Positions 53,496 to 61,872 of a DNA stretch of 64,000 nt are shown here, one piece after another; the first letter of the stretch is position 1, and every line of letters begins with the position of its first letter. The notes below the pieces were generated by a model. The model made no database searches. It was given only the letters and a program-made list of their open reading frames with translations, and was not told the DNA's origin. The stretch is taken from positions 1 to 64,000 of the forward strand of contig NZ_BJEC01000008.1 of assembly GCF_005405465.1 (NCBI RefSeq). Direction: 5' to 3'. Position numbers and translations under genes: made by a program. The stretch comes from Weissella thailandensis (GTDB lineage: Bacteria; Bacillota; Bacilli; Lactobacillales; Lactobacillaceae).

Positions 53496-54123
53496 GATGG
53501 GTCACCTCTTTACCTTTGTGTGAAAAGCGGCGGCCAATATACTTCACAAAACGCATCAACGCTCTAAAGACCGTACGAATAATGGTCACACCGATTGGCC
53601 AGGCAACAAATTGCAGGCCAACAATAATTAACCCGATACCACCTTGGTATAAACCAGTTGCCCAATTGCTAGGTAGCACAGCTATCCCACCAATAATTTG
53701 AAATAGTCCGGTCAATAAATAATAAATCAAAGCGACAATGACAATCGCTGCAACACCCACCGTTGCAAACAAGCACACTAAAATCAGCAACATGGCAGGT
53801 ACCCAAACAATTGAGGTTAATAATCCTTCTAACACAATGCTGATCAAATTAATTTCTTGCTTAATCCAATTTTGTCGCTCTTGACGCGTATTTTCATGCG
53901 CTGGTTTATTATGTATGTCGTCCTCTTCAAGGCGCAATGAATAGTCGACTAAAATACGACGAGCCAATTGCTTTGGCGTTCCTAATTCTGACATTAATCG
54001 CTCACCAGATAACCGCGCATCAGCAGCGTATTCTTGATAAAAACGAATCACGTCCTCTTGTTCATCCACATTTAATTGCTGTAAGTAAGTCTTCACCTGA
54101 GTAAAATAAATACTATTTTCCAT
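53488..54123 (-). CDS. DUF1700-family membrane protein
   Basis: A 211-residue protein. A cytosolic N-terminal helix-rich region has YLQQLNVDEQEDVIRFYQEY and LMSELGTPKQLARRILVDYS, hallmarks of DUF1700/HAAS proteins. Three or four membrane segments follow from about residue 95. It overlaps the PadR gene by 11 bases and the DUF4097 gene by 8 bases, a tightly coupled operon. HAAS-type domains often occur with PadR regulators and are thought to take part in signalling. Confidence 0.86.
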   Translation of the reverse strand: MENSIYFTQVKTYLQQLNVDEQEDVIRFYQEYAADARLSGERLMSELGTPKQLARRILVDYSLRLEEDDIHNKPAHENTRQERQNWIKQEINLISIVLEGLLTSIVWVPAMLLILVCLFATVGVAAIVIVALIYYLLTGLFQIIGGIAVLPSNWATGLYQGGIGLIIVGLQFVAWPIGVTIIRTVFRALMRFVKYIGRRFSHKGKEVTHHA

Positions 54124-54436
54124 TAGCGTCCCCTTCTAGCATCAAATCATTAATTTTACTACTAAAATCACGCCATTCAGCTTGGATACGCCCCAGTTCT
54201 TGATAACCTAAGTCAGATATACTGTAGTATCTACGATTGCGTCCTTCAAAAGGTTCATCATACGTTGTCACCCAATCACGTTTTTTTAAACGACGTAACA
54301 CAGGATACATTGTTGACTCAGATACCGCAAAACGCGCCTGAACTTGCTTTGTGAGTGAGTAACCATATAAATCTTCTTTAGAAAGTAACGCCAATACCAG
54401 TCCATCCATCAGATCACTTGATAATTGCATTGACAT
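54113..54436 (-). CDS. PadR-family transcriptional regulator of the DUF1700/DUF4097 operon
   Basis: A 107-residue winged-helix protein. Features: LMDGLVLALLSKEDLYGYSL, ESTMYPVLRRLKKRDWV and GRNRRYYSISDLGYQEL. It leads the operon and probably autoregulates it. It is divergent from the PspC gene across about 118 AT-rich bases. ATACT and AGTAT arms (about 54463-54494) could form an operator, but the palindrome is weak. Confidence 0.9.
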   Translation of the reverse strand: MSMQLSSDLMDGLVLALLSKEDLYGYSLTKQVQARFAVSESTMYPVLRRLKKRDWVTTYDEPFEGRNRRYYSISDLGYQELGRIQAEWRDFSSKINDLMLEGDANGK

Positions 54437-54554
54437 AATTCAACTTCCTTTACAATACTATAAGTCATATAATATAATACAAGTATAGGGAATACAAACT
54501 TGTCTGTAAAGTGTTTTAATTCCCACGTTATTCTATGAGAAAGTGAGAAATATT

Positions 54555-54833
54555 ATGGCTAAAGATAAGAAATTAACAAAATCAAATGATCGTGTCCTAA
54601 GTGGTGTTCTTGGAGGTATTTCAGAGTACTTTGATTTAGACGCTTCACTCGTCCGTCTACTCTTTGTTGCGGCAACCCTATTTACGGGCTTCTTCCCATT
54701 TATTTTCATCTATATTATCGCCGTATTTATCATGCCAGATTCACCATCTAAGCATCAGTACAAGTATCGTTTTGATGAAAATGCTGAAGACAAGCGTCGT
54801 GACGTTACTCCTGACGAAGATAACGAGATTTAA
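54555..54833 (+). CDS. PspC-domain membrane protein
   Basis: A 92-residue protein. The PspC motif VLSGVLGGISEYFDLDASLV is at about residues 14-33, followed by one or two membrane helices (LLFVAATLFTGFFPFIFIYI) and a charged tail (RRDVTPDEDNEI). The ATG at 54555 is chosen; a GTG four codons earlier overlaps the weak site GAAAGTGAG. PspC proteins take part in phage-shock/LiaRS-type envelope stress responses. It is divergent from the PadR operon, probably in the same regulon. Confidence 0.85.
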   Translation: MAKDKKLTKSNDRVLSGVLGGISEYFDLDASLVRLLFVAATLFTGFFPFIFIYIIAVFIMPDSPSKHQYKYRFDENAEDKRRDVTPDEDNEI

Positions 54834-54874
54834 AGCAAACTGACTGCAATTAAATTAAATAATAGCTTTTTAAA

Positions 54875-54903
54875 GGGATGGAACAAAGTAAATGTTCCAT
54901 CCC
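54875..54903. terminator. Terminator of the PspC gene
   Basis: An 11-base stem GGGATGGAACA (54875-54885) with 54893-54903, 7-base loop, then CTTTATT. The tail TGCTTAAAATGTATTAAT matches that of other hairpins in the window, here upstream of the DUF554 gene. Confidence 0.8.
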
Positions 54904-54952
54904 CTTTATTGCTTAAAATGTATTAATAATTATCCCCTCAAGGAGCAAACCT

Positions 54953-55630
54953 ATGTTTGGTACTTTTTTTAATGTGACCATGATCATCCTGGGCAGCCTG
55001 ATCGGTAGCTTAACCAAGAAATATATTAAGCCTGCATATCATACGGTATTAATGCAAGCAATTGGCTTATCTGCCATGGTCATTGGTATTCATGCCGTCA
55101 TTAAACCATTTGATCAAAGTACATTACCCGTCCTTTTTATTATCAGCTTAGCAATTGGTGGCATTGTCGGCACAGCCATTAATATTCAGGACAGATTTGA
55201 TTACACCGTTCAAAAATTTACAAATAGTGATTTGTCGACAGGACTAGCAACCGCTATTTTGCTTTATTGTTTTGGCTCACTTTCCATATTGGGACCCATC
55301 AAAGCGGCATTACAACATGATTATACCTTCCTATTAACTAACGGTGGTTTAGACTTTATCACTTCTATCGTTTTAAGCGCCACCTTTGGTCTGGGTATCA
55401 TGTGGGCAGCAGTTGTCCTATTCTGTTGGCAGGGTGGTCTATATCTTTTAGCATTATTATTCCAATCCGCTTTAAGTACAACCCTACTAAATGAACTCAC
55501 AATTATTGGTGGTATTTTGATTTTAGCTTCTGGTCTTAGTGTGTTGGAAATCAAAAAGATCAACACATTGAACTTGCTACCAGCATTATTGGTGCCACCT
55601 ATCGTGTTAGGTATCATGCACTTTATTTAA
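54953..55630 (+). CDS. DUF554-family membrane protein
   Basis: A 225-residue protein with about seven hydrophobic segments. The N-terminus (FNVTMIILGSLIGSLTKKYI) and GIHAVIKPF, GTAINIQDRFD and FGSLSILGPIKAAL are typical of the YdfK/DUF554 family. Function unknown; transport is likely. A CAAGGAG site precedes the ATG. It is convergent with the ThrE genes. Confidence 0.87.
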   Translation: MFGTFFNVTMIILGSLIGSLTKKYIKPAYHTVLMQAIGLSAMVIGIHAVIKPFDQSTLPVLFIISLAIGGIVGTAINIQDRFDYTVQKFTNSDLSTGLATAILLYCFGSLSILGPIKAALQHDYTFLLTNGGLDFITSIVLSATFGLGIMWAAVVLFCWQGGLYLLALLFQSALSTTLLNELTIIGGILILASGLSVLEIKKINTLNLLPALLVPPIVLGIMHFI

Positions 55631-55655
55631 TAACCTAAAATTGTATCATGATAGC

Positions 55656-55691
55656 AAAAGGCCGAGACATTTTAGTTTGTCTCGGCCTTTT
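55656..55691. terminator. Bidirectional terminator, DUF554/ThrE
   Basis: A perfect 14-base stem AAAAGGCCGAGACA (55656-55669) with 55678-55691 and an 8-base loop between convergent genes. T runs occur on both sides. It is a member of the GAGACA family. Confidence 0.9.
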
Positions 55692-55703
55692 TGTATTAAA
55701 AAT

Positions 55704-56144
55704 TTAGGATTTATGCATAACGTGGTAGCGCACACGTCTAAAAATGGCCTCCGCAATCGCAAAGCCAATATCAATCGCAAACGCAATGACTAGCGTTCTA
55801 ATTAAATTACGCCCAGCATTGATATAATTACCCAACGTAAATTCTTTAAGGCTCGTATAAATCACAATTCCAGGCACAAGTGATACCAAGCCAGGCACAT
55901 ACAACATGTTGACCGGTGCTTTAATCCGAACGGCAACAATATTCGCTAGCAAACCAATAGTTAAAGCACCCAAAAAGTTTTGCAGAATAATATTACTAGT
56001 CACCTGCGCCGTTAATAGGTAAACAGTCCAACCGCAAGCACCTGTCAACCCCGCCAAAAACAACACGCGACGGGGCACATTAGTAATAATGCCGAAGCCA
56101 ATCGTTGATAAAAAGCTAACAATAACTTGTAATGCGAGTTCCAT
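55704..56144 (-). CDS. Threonine/serine exporter, ThrE C-terminal-type subunit
   Basis: A 146-residue membrane protein with four or five hydrophobic segments, matching the ThrE_2/DUF3815 half (QVIVSFLSTIGFGIITNVPR, and VPGLVSLVPGIVIYTSL). In Corynebacterium one ThrE protein holds both halves. Here they are separate and adjacent. Its AGGAGG site lies within the last codons of the upstream gene, so the two are coupled. The pair likely exports threonine or serine. Confidence 0.87.
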   Translation of the reverse strand: MELALQVIVSFLSTIGFGIITNVPRRVLFLAGLTGACGWTVYLLTAQVTSNIILQNFLGALTIGLLANIVAVRIKAPVNMLYVPGLVSLVPGIVIYTSLKEFTLGNYINAGRNLIRTLVIAFAIDIGFAIAEAIFRRVRYHVMHKS

Positions 56145-56912
56145 CTAGATGCCTCCTGTTAATATGTGCGCCATAAAACTACCCACAATAGTACCAATAC
56201 CAATTGAACCAGCAATCATAATAGCATCTATACCTCGAACAAGACCAGATAAAATATCACGGTCAATAATTTCCCGTAAAGAATTTGTTAGTGGTACCCC
56301 GGGCACTAAGGGCATCAAGGAACCAATGATAATATTAGCAGCACTATCTGCAATGCCAACATACTGTAACAAATTAGCTAATAAGCCAATGACTAAGCTA
56401 CCCACAATAACACTTAAATATGGCGCTTTTGAATGTTTGCTGCCCCATTGTGAAGCAAGATAACCAACAATCCCCACGAAAAAAGCTAATGCGAGGTCGG
56501 ACCAAGTCGCTTTAAATAACAACATCGGGGCCACCGAAACTAAACCAGCACCAATAATCTTCTCTAACCAAGTAAAATCAATCACTTGGTGGTCAACATT
56601 ACGCACGCTACGTTCTAATTCATCAAAATCAATCTCATGAGCAGAAAACTGACGGGAAAGTGAATTGATTTCATCTACTTTTTGCAAGTTAAACACCGAC
56701 ACATTCGGTTTCACAAGATGTGTTGTCGCACCACTTTCTGTACTAATAAATATTGCTGTCATGGTTGCATGACAATTAAGATCAATGCCCGCTGCTTGAC
56801 CAATATACGCAATGGTCGACTCGACTCGGGTTGTTTCGGCACCACTTTCAAGCAATATTTTCGCAATCAGTCCGCAAACATCCATGATATTTTCTAAACG
56901 CTTTTCAACCAT
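56145..56912 (-). CDS. Threonine/serine exporter, ThrE N-terminal-type subunit
   Basis: A 255-residue membrane protein. The cytosolic N-terminal domain (about residues 1-115) has LLESGAETTRVESTIAYIG and an ExT/GATTHLVKPN segment typical of DUF1212/ThrE. Five membrane segments follow, with GSLMPLVPGVPLTNSLREII conserved. Its stop abuts the start of the partner gene with no gap. It is the first gene of this two-gene operon. Confidence 0.88.
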   Translation of the reverse strand: MVEKRLENIMDVCGLIAKILLESGAETTRVESTIAYIGQAAGIDLNCHATMTAIFISTESGATTHLVKPNVSVFNLQKVDEINSLSRQFSAHEIDFDELERSVRNVDHQVIDFTWLEKIIGAGLVSVAPMLLFKATWSDLALAFFVGIVGYLASQWGSKHSKAPYLSVIVGSLVIGLLANLLQYVGIADSAANIIIGSLMPLVPGVPLTNSLREIIDRDILSGLVRGIDAIMIAGSIGIGTIVGSFMAHILTGGI

Positions 56913-57003
56913 ATCTGTTTCCCCACAAACTCATTTAGTAAATAAATCATATCATACGGCAATAATATTTTATACAAAGCTCATGTAACAAAAAAGAGCA
57001 TAA

Positions 57004-57036
57004 AAAAGCTGACACATTCTCTGTGCCAGCTTTTCT
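57004..57036 (-). terminator. dps terminator
   Basis: On the minus strand AAAAGCTGGCACA pairs with TGTGTCAGCTTTT (one G-U) and TTTTATG follows. It lies about 44 bases after the dps stop. Confidence 0.8.
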
Positions 57037-57079
57037 GCTATAAACTTTTAATTAATATAAATGATGGACTCTTAGAAAA

Positions 57080-57562
57080 TTAGTCACCGTCAAAAGGACC
57101 CTTCTCTAGGTATGCAGATAACATCCATATCTTCTTATCAATATCGATTTTGAAACCGTTAATCATATCCTGCGTTGGTTGATCATTCTCATCATCGGTC
57201 ACATCAATCGCTTGTTGAAATTGATCTCTTAGATACCTGAATTGGTCAACCAGACGTTGCATTAAATCTGGCAAATCATACTGTCCAAAATCAATATGTT
57301 CGTCCGGCAGCCCGGTGTGTTCGATAAATTCATGTGTTGTTGCAAATGGTGCCCCGTTCAAGGCAATCAAGCGCTCTGCAACCTGATCAAGCTCACCGGC
57401 AAAATCCTCATTAAATTCATCCATCTGTGGGTGTAAATTAAAGAATTGTTTACCCCGCATATACCAGTGAGTTTGATGAACGTTGGTCTGTATTTGAGAC
57501 AAGTCAGCAACCAATTGATTCAACTGAGCACGTGTTCTAGGATAATCATACTTCTGATTCAT
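57080..57562 (-). CDS. dps: Dps-family ferritin-like DNA-binding/iron storage protein
   Basis: A 160-residue subunit of a 12-mer that stores iron and consumes peroxide. The interface ferroxidase residues are present: His in NVHQTHWYMRG and Asp/Glu in MDEFNEDFAGELDQVAERL. The ATG at 57562 has a GGGGAGATATT site; an upstream frame to 57586 is less likely. It is monocistronic with a 238-base upstream gap shared with the pyruvyl transferase. A TATAAT-like inverted match near 57620 hints at PerR control but is not convincing. Confidence 0.93.
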   Translation of the reverse strand: MNQKYDYPRTRAQLNQLVADLSQIQTNVHQTHWYMRGKQFFNLHPQMDEFNEDFAGELDQVAERLIALNGAPFATTHEFIEHTGLPDEHIDFGQYDLPDLMQRLVDQFRYLRDQFQQAIDVTDDENDQPTQDMINGFKIDIDKKIWMLSAYLEKGPFDGD

Positions 57563-57800
57563 AATATCTCCCCTCACATTATTCATATGTTCACGGCAAG
57601 TGTAAGTCCTTTCAAACTATAATTCAACTATTAACCATTATTAAGATGATTACCCTTTCTACAACACGATAAAAACGTTTATCCACGTATCCTCTTGTTA
57701 AGTATTGTACAATGGACTTGCGAATATCCATATGGTAGTAGGTATTGTGTAACGAAATTTGAATGCTTAAATAACGTAACAATTACGGGGGAATTTAAAT

Positions 57801-58820
57801 ATGGCAAATTTTTATATAGATACAATCACAGTCGCGCATGAATTACCAAATAACGACCGACCAAAATTTTATATGTTCGGTGTGCCCAGCTACACGAATA
57901 TGGGGGATCAAGCGGTCGCACTAGCCGAAAGAAAGTACATTGAGAACGAGTTTCCTGAATACCAATACATCGAAATTATTGAAGAGGATGATGATGCCGC
58001 AATTCCAGTGGTACAAAAAAATCTGCAACCAAGGGATATCATTGCCTTCACTGGTGGTGGTAATATGGGAAACTTGTATCATAACCATGAAGAAGCCAGA
58101 AGAAAAGTCTTCTCAACCTTCACCGATAATCTAACCATTTCTTTTCCGCAGTCAATCCACTTTGAAGACAATGAAGACGGTGCCGCTGAAAAGAAGAAGA
58201 GTCAAGAGGCCTACAGTAAAAATCCAAACCTTGTACTAGTCGCCCGCGATGCACAAAGCTTTCATCGTATGCAACGAACCTTCCGTAATCCCGTTATTTT
58301 CACACCTGACATGGTATTATACATGAATTCAGTTGATTGGAAATTTAAACGCAATGGTGCTTTATTTGTATTGCGTCATGATACTGAAAAAGTGGTCAAG
58401 CAATCCACAATTGATAATGTGAAGAATCTCTTAGATGAGACTCTCCCTGTCGAACGTGTTGATACGGTTCTAGATGAGCCATCAACAATAACGCCAATCA
58501 CCCGTGAAACATTATATGAAGCAGAGTTAGAATTATTTTCACACCAAAACATTATCATTACTGATCGTTGGCACGCGATGGTATTTTCAGTACTAACCGG
58601 TACCCCTTGCCTGCTATTTGGTAATAGCTACGGTAAAGGTAAGCATGCCTATATGGACTGGTTAGAATATGTTAATTGGATTGATTACACTGATGAGGAA
58701 GATACCGAACGCATTAAGAAGCTGATGCAAAGTCTAATCGTTCAAAAACGGCATAGTTATGATGTTAAAAGAAGCTTCCAGCAATTGCGTGACACCATTT
58801 CTCATTATGCTGAAGATTGA
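57801..58820 (+). CDS. Polysaccharide pyruvyl transferase-family protein
   Basis: A 339-residue cytosolic enzyme of the pyruvyl transferase family. Members add ketal-pyruvate to sugars of wall or exopolysaccharide using phosphoenolpyruvate. Motifs: PSYTNMGDQAVALAERKYI (residues about 29-47), AFTGGGNMGNLY, FPQSIHF, LVARDAQSF and the C-terminal DRWHAMVFSVLTGTPCLLFG. No polysaccharide cluster is adjacent, so it acts on a product made elsewhere. A GGGGGAA site precedes the ATG. Confidence 0.9.
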   Translation: MANFYIDTITVAHELPNNDRPKFYMFGVPSYTNMGDQAVALAERKYIENEFPEYQYIEIIEEDDDAAIPVVQKNLQPRDIIAFTGGGNMGNLYHNHEEARRKVFSTFTDNLTISFPQSIHFEDNEDGAAEKKKSQEAYSKNPNLVLVARDAQSFHRMQRTFRNPVIFTPDMVLYMNSVDWKFKRNGALFVLRHDTEKVVKQSTIDNVKNLLDETLPVERVDTVLDEPSTITPITRETLYEAELELFSHQNIIITDRWHAMVFSVLTGTPCLLFGNSYGKGKHAYMDWLEYVNWIDYTDEEDTERIKKLMQSLIVQKRHSYDVKRSFQQLRDTISHYAED

Positions 58821-58843
58821 GCGCAGAATAAATTAATAAAGAC

Positions 58844-58874
58844 AAACCTCCTGAAATATCCTTTCAGGAGGTTT
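58844..58874 (+). terminator. Pyruvyl transferase gene terminator
   Basis: A 13-base stem AAACCTCCTGAAA (58844-58856) with 58862-58874, 5-base loop, then TTATAT. The following 300 bases (58876-59175) hold no supportable gene: only an open frame with a hydrophobic stretch near 59010-59105 that lacks a start codon. Confidence 0.88.
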
Positions 58875-59175
58875 TTATATAGCAAATATTTTGATAACCA
58901 ATTAGTTATATTATGTGTACTAAACACGCTAATCAATAGATATTAAATATATTTTTCACATCAATTTACTGGCAATTCCTTCACTTTTTTCTCTTTTTGA
59001 CCATTCAACAGATTCTGTAATTTTTTGGATAGATTTTATCGCCATTATTGTGGGGGTAATTAGCGTTATAAGTGGTATCAACGAGTTTAGACACATTAAA
59101 AAGTAGTATGAATGACAGTATTTTAATGGCCTTATAAAAATCATTGTACTTAATACGATAACGAGGTGCTAAAAT

Positions 59176-59295
59176 ATGCAAGATTCAGAAAAAGAAAAAT
59201 TAAATAAAGAATTAGACGCAGCCACACGATCAATACCAAGAAAAGAAGTTAGTCAAGAAGATATGGCGGAGATGATTAGGAATGGTGAATGGTAA
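59176..59295 (+). CDS. Small hypothetical protein (39 residues)
   Basis: The ATG at 59176 has a good GAGGTG site 8 bases upstream. The product begins MQDSEKEKLNKELDAATRSI and ends MAEMIRNGEW; it is hydrophilic and charged, with no known domain recognised. It overlaps the next small frame by 14 bases in a different register. The size and acidity recall antitoxins or mobile-element accessory proteins, but this is not established. Confidence 0.45.
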   Translation: MQDSEKEKLNKELDAATRSIPRKEVSQEDMAEMIRNGEW

Positions 59296-59413
59296 AGAAG
59301 ATGCCATTGAAGAGGCAAAGCGGAGAATACGGAGAATCGCCCAATTAACTCCAAGAGTCAGATTAGAGACGAAAGAAGAAATTATAGATTGGTGGAACGA
59401 ATATGACAAATAA
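59282..59413 (+). CDS. Small hypothetical protein (43 residues)
   Basis: An overlapping frame starting ATG at 59282 encodes MVNGKEDAIEEAKRRIRRIA and ends KEEIIDWWNEYDK. It lacks its own ribosome site and would depend on coupling to the 39-residue frame. It is charged and probably helical. It may be part of one ancestral gene split by a frameshift. The following stretch to 59568 holds no gene. Confidence 0.35.
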   Translation: MVNGKEDAIEEAKRRIRRIAQLTPRVRLETKEEIIDWWNEYDK

Positions 59414-59568
59414 GTCAGCTAATTCATGATAGTACCCGTTCTGATATGTATAACAACAGCTATAATCATTCAATAAAATAATCACTAAACAACTCGAATT
59501 AATACACTAAGCTGCTTTTATATCAATAATTTAGCTCCTATTAGCAAGTCATGGACTATTAATTATTC

Positions 59569-59606
59569 AAAAGGGCCACACTTTTTATTCTAAGTGTGGC
59601 CCTTTT
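59569..59606. terminator. Terminator of the HigA-like gene
   Basis: A perfect 15-base stem AAAAGGGCCACACTT (59569-59583) with 59592-59606, 8-base loop. It lies 5 bases past the stop of the minus-strand gene. T runs on both sides are part of the stem. Confidence 0.88.
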
Positions 59607-59610
59607 GAAT

Positions 59611-59904
59611 CTAACCAAATTGATATTGTTGAATTTGGCTGTACTCATTTTCTTTTTCTTCTTCAAGATTACGAATATCTATATCATTCTGTAAGTTTAA
59701 GAAATAACGATCAAAAACTCCAAAAAGCCTACCTAACCTTACGGAAGTATCAGGTGTTATTTGTCGTCGTTCATGTAAAATATCCTGTATCCTAGATGTT
59801 GGCACATTAATTTCCTTTGCTAATACATAGGCAGAAAAATTCAATGGTTCCATAAACTCTTCTCTCAATATTTCACTAATTTTTGGTGTTGGGATTTCAT
59901 TCAT
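59611..59904 (-). CDS. HigA/VapI-type XRE antitoxin-like regulator, orphan
   Basis: A 97-residue helix-turn-helix protein. MNEIPTPKISEILREEFMEP, FSAYVLAKEINVPTSRIQDI and HERRQITPDTSVRLGRLFG match the HigA family of addiction antitoxins. The ATG at 59904 has AAAGGAG 8 bases upstream. HigA is normally preceded by the toxin gene higB. Here the upstream gene is a cytidine deaminase relative and no HigB is seen, so it is an orphan. The C-terminus is acidic and may have been modified. Confidence 0.85.
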   Translation of the reverse strand: MNEIPTPKISEILREEFMEPLNFSAYVLAKEINVPTSRIQDILHERRQITPDTSVRLGRLFGVFDRYFLNLQNDIDIRNLEEEKENEYSQIQQYQFG

Positions 59905-59961
59905 AATACTCACTCCTTTTAGTGATGATAATCAACTATTTCAGAAATTACTTTATACCTA

Positions 59962-60384
59962 TTAAACCTGACTAGATAAACCCCACCAATGTGGCATTAA
60001 TGCTTCTAAAGTTATCGTCTTTTTATTTTCATAATCCACTAAGATCTCTGTATCTTTATTTTTGATATCTAGCTGCATTAAAAACTCACGGCAAGCACCA
60101 CAGGGTAAACTATTATTTTCACCTTCAACAGGCGCTTTATCTCGAAAAGCTATTACCCGTTTAATATGCGTTTGTCCACTATTAACGTACATATTGAGTG
60201 CCGCTACTCGTTCCGCACACAAATTACAAACACCACTACAACTTTCAATACAAAAGCCAGTAAATATTTCCCCATTCTCCGCTTCAATAGCACTAACAAC
60301 ATTATGTGCGTAAATAAATGGCGTGATATCGCCCGGATAATATTCTTTCTTTGCTTTTAAGTACATTTGTTCCCATTTATCCAT
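59962..60384 (-). CDS. Cytidine deaminase-like protein
   Basis: A 140-residue zinc-dependent deaminase. The catalytic motif is CNLCAERVAALN (CAE, about residue 54) and the zinc-binding PCGACREFL motif follows at about residue 90. It is divergent from standard Cdd, with an unusual extra Cys-rich stretch (CIESCSGVCNLC), and resembles the blasticidin-S deaminase/CDA-like branch. The ATG at 60384 has an AGAGGG site; the longer frame to 60420 is not supported. The substrate is cytidine or a nucleoside analogue. Confidence 0.87.
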   Translation of the reverse strand: MDKWEQMYLKAKKEYYPGDITPFIYAHNVVSAIEAENGEIFTGFCIESCSGVCNLCAERVAALNMYVNSGQTHIKRVIAFRDKAPVEGENNSLPCGACREFLMQLDIKNKDTEILVDYENKKTITLEALMPHWWGLSSQV

Positions 60385-60450
60385 AATACTTGACCCTCTA
60401 TGTAAAATTAACTCCAGCATTAGTTGATTAAGATTTTATCACATTAAAAA

Positions 60451-60499
60451 ACAAAAGCCGTTTAGTTCCTGCAAATACGCAGTGACTAAACGACTTTTT
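60451..60499. terminator. Terminator of the MDR gene
   Basis: On the minus strand CGTTTAGT pairs with ACTAAACG with an inner CTGC/GCAG pairing, followed by GGCTTTTGTTTTTT. It lies just past the stop at 60508. Confidence 0.7.
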
Positions 60500-60507
60500 C
60501 TTTATAT

Positions 60508-61455
60508 TCATTGATTAGTTGTGATCACAATTTTTCCATGAGTATGTCCATTTTCACTAAGTTTGTGGGCAGCCTGCAGTCCTTCAGTAGTCAACGGAAA
60601 ACTACTGTCGATCACAACTTTCAGCTCACCAGCTTCGACTAGCGCTGCTAACTGTTTAAGTTGTTTCCCATTGGGTTGTAGCCACCAGCTTGAGGCTGAA
60701 GGATGGGCGACCTGTTGTGCTTCAGTCGGTTGTCCGGCAATCGTTACTAACCGGCCTGTTGGTTTCAAAATCTCTAACCCCGCCGGAATCTGATCAATCG
60801 TATCAAAAACTGCATCGTAGTCATGTAAAACAGCGGTAATTTCCTGCTGATGGTAATCAATCACCTCATCCGCACCCAGCTGGCGCAGCAGTTCCGTGTT
60901 TTCTGAGCTAGCTGTTGTTGCTACATACGCACCTAAATGTTTAGCAATCTGAATGGCAAACATCCCAACTCCACCAGCACCAGCCTGAACTAAGACTTTA
61001 TCGCCTGCTTGAACGTGCAAACGATCTACTATAACCTGCCAGGCAGTCAGTCCAGCTAATGGAATTGATGCCGCCTCGGCAAAAGATAATTGAGCTGGTT
61101 TCAAAACTAACTGATTTTCCTTAACTACGGCATATTCTGCATAAGTTCCACGTGTACCGTCACCTTTTATATCAGGGCCGTCAGGGCGCGCAAAAACTTC
61201 ATCACCAACCTGAAAGTTGTGAACATTGGACCCGACTTTAGCAATTACGCCAGCAAGATCCCAACCTAACACTACTGGAAACTTCCAGGAAGACTGACTT
61301 TTCATGTATCCGCGTCTAACCTTCCAGTCGATTGGGTTGACGCTAGTAGCTTTAATTTGAACCAAAACTTCGTCTGCTGCCGGTTGGGGTACTGGTAGAT
61401 TCCTTTCAACCAATTCAGCTGGTTCACCGTAATTCTCAATCACAATTGCTTTCAT
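60508..61455 (-). CDS. NADP-dependent zinc-free MDR oxidoreductase
   Basis: A 315-residue medium-chain dehydrogenase. The GroES-like part has VNPIDWKVRRGYMKS and VLGWDLAGVIAKVGSNV. The Rossmann motif is VLVQAGAGGVGMFAIQIAKH (about residue 145). No zinc-ligand cysteines are present, placing it in the quinone/enone reductase branch. It is about 30 percent-like in motif content to the 34635 protein but clearly distinct. GGAGGCGAG precedes the ATG. Monocistronic. Confidence 0.88.
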   Translation of the reverse strand: MKAIVIENYGEPAELVERNLPVPQPAADEVLVQIKATSVNPIDWKVRRGYMKSQSSWKFPVVLGWDLAGVIAKVGSNVHNFQVGDEVFARPDGPDIKGDGTRGTYAEYAVVKENQLVLKPAQLSFAEAASIPLAGLTAWQVIVDRLHVQAGDKVLVQAGAGGVGMFAIQIAKHLGAYVATTASSENTELLRQLGADEVIDYHQQEITAVLHDYDAVFDTIDQIPAGLEILKPTGRLVTIAGQPTEAQQVAHPSASSWWLQPNGKQLKQLAALVEAGELKVVIDSSFPLTTEGLQAAHKLSENGHTHGKIVITTNQ

Positions 61456-61701
61456 TATTGAATCTCGCCTCCGTTATGTGTAATTGACGATAACACTGTC
61501 ACTTGTTTTGAGGCAAACATTTTGCTCACTGTAAAAATGCCATGATTTGCCCCAAATCAGAAAAAACCATACCGATCCAATCGCTGATTTCCTGTTATAG
61601 TCCCCTAAAAGTTGCTGGAAAAATTTTATATCATTTCTTCTGTCATCTTTTATGGGACTCTATAGTTGTTTCTTAGAGATCATATGACTCTTACTTTATC
61701 T

Positions 61702-61872
61702 CTATTTTTTATCGAAATAATTATCAATTTTCTTTAATACAAAAACAGGTGCTGTTGATAGAAATATTATCCATACTGCGGATAATCTATCATAAAATAT
61801 GACTAATAGCATAAATATAATCCATATTCCTAATAAGGCAACAAACTTAGTAACTTTTTTATTATTGTGCAT
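61702..61872 (-). CDS. Small two-helix membrane protein (56 residues)
   Basis: This frame is too short for usual gene calling thresholds. It starts MHNNKKVTKFVALLGIWIIF and has two hydrophobic segments (about residues 9-27 and 31-46) separated by YDR, with a basic tail (KKIDNYFDKK). A weak AAAGG site lies upstream. No family was recognised. The flanking stretch 61456-61700 holds no gene. Confidence 0.5.
   Translation of the reverse strand: MHNNKKVTKFVALLGIWIIFMLLVIFYDRLSAVWIIFLSTAPVFVLKKIDNYFDKK

Noticed and set aside
57610-57640. PerR box upstream of dps
   Set aside because: CTATAATTCAACTATTA resembles part of a Per box but has an extra spacing and poor symmetry.
58956-59144. 62-codon minus-strand frame and a hydrophobic plus-strand frame ending near 59106
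   Set aside because: The minus frame has no ribosome site. The plus frame has no usable start codon. Both are probably AT-rich chance frames.
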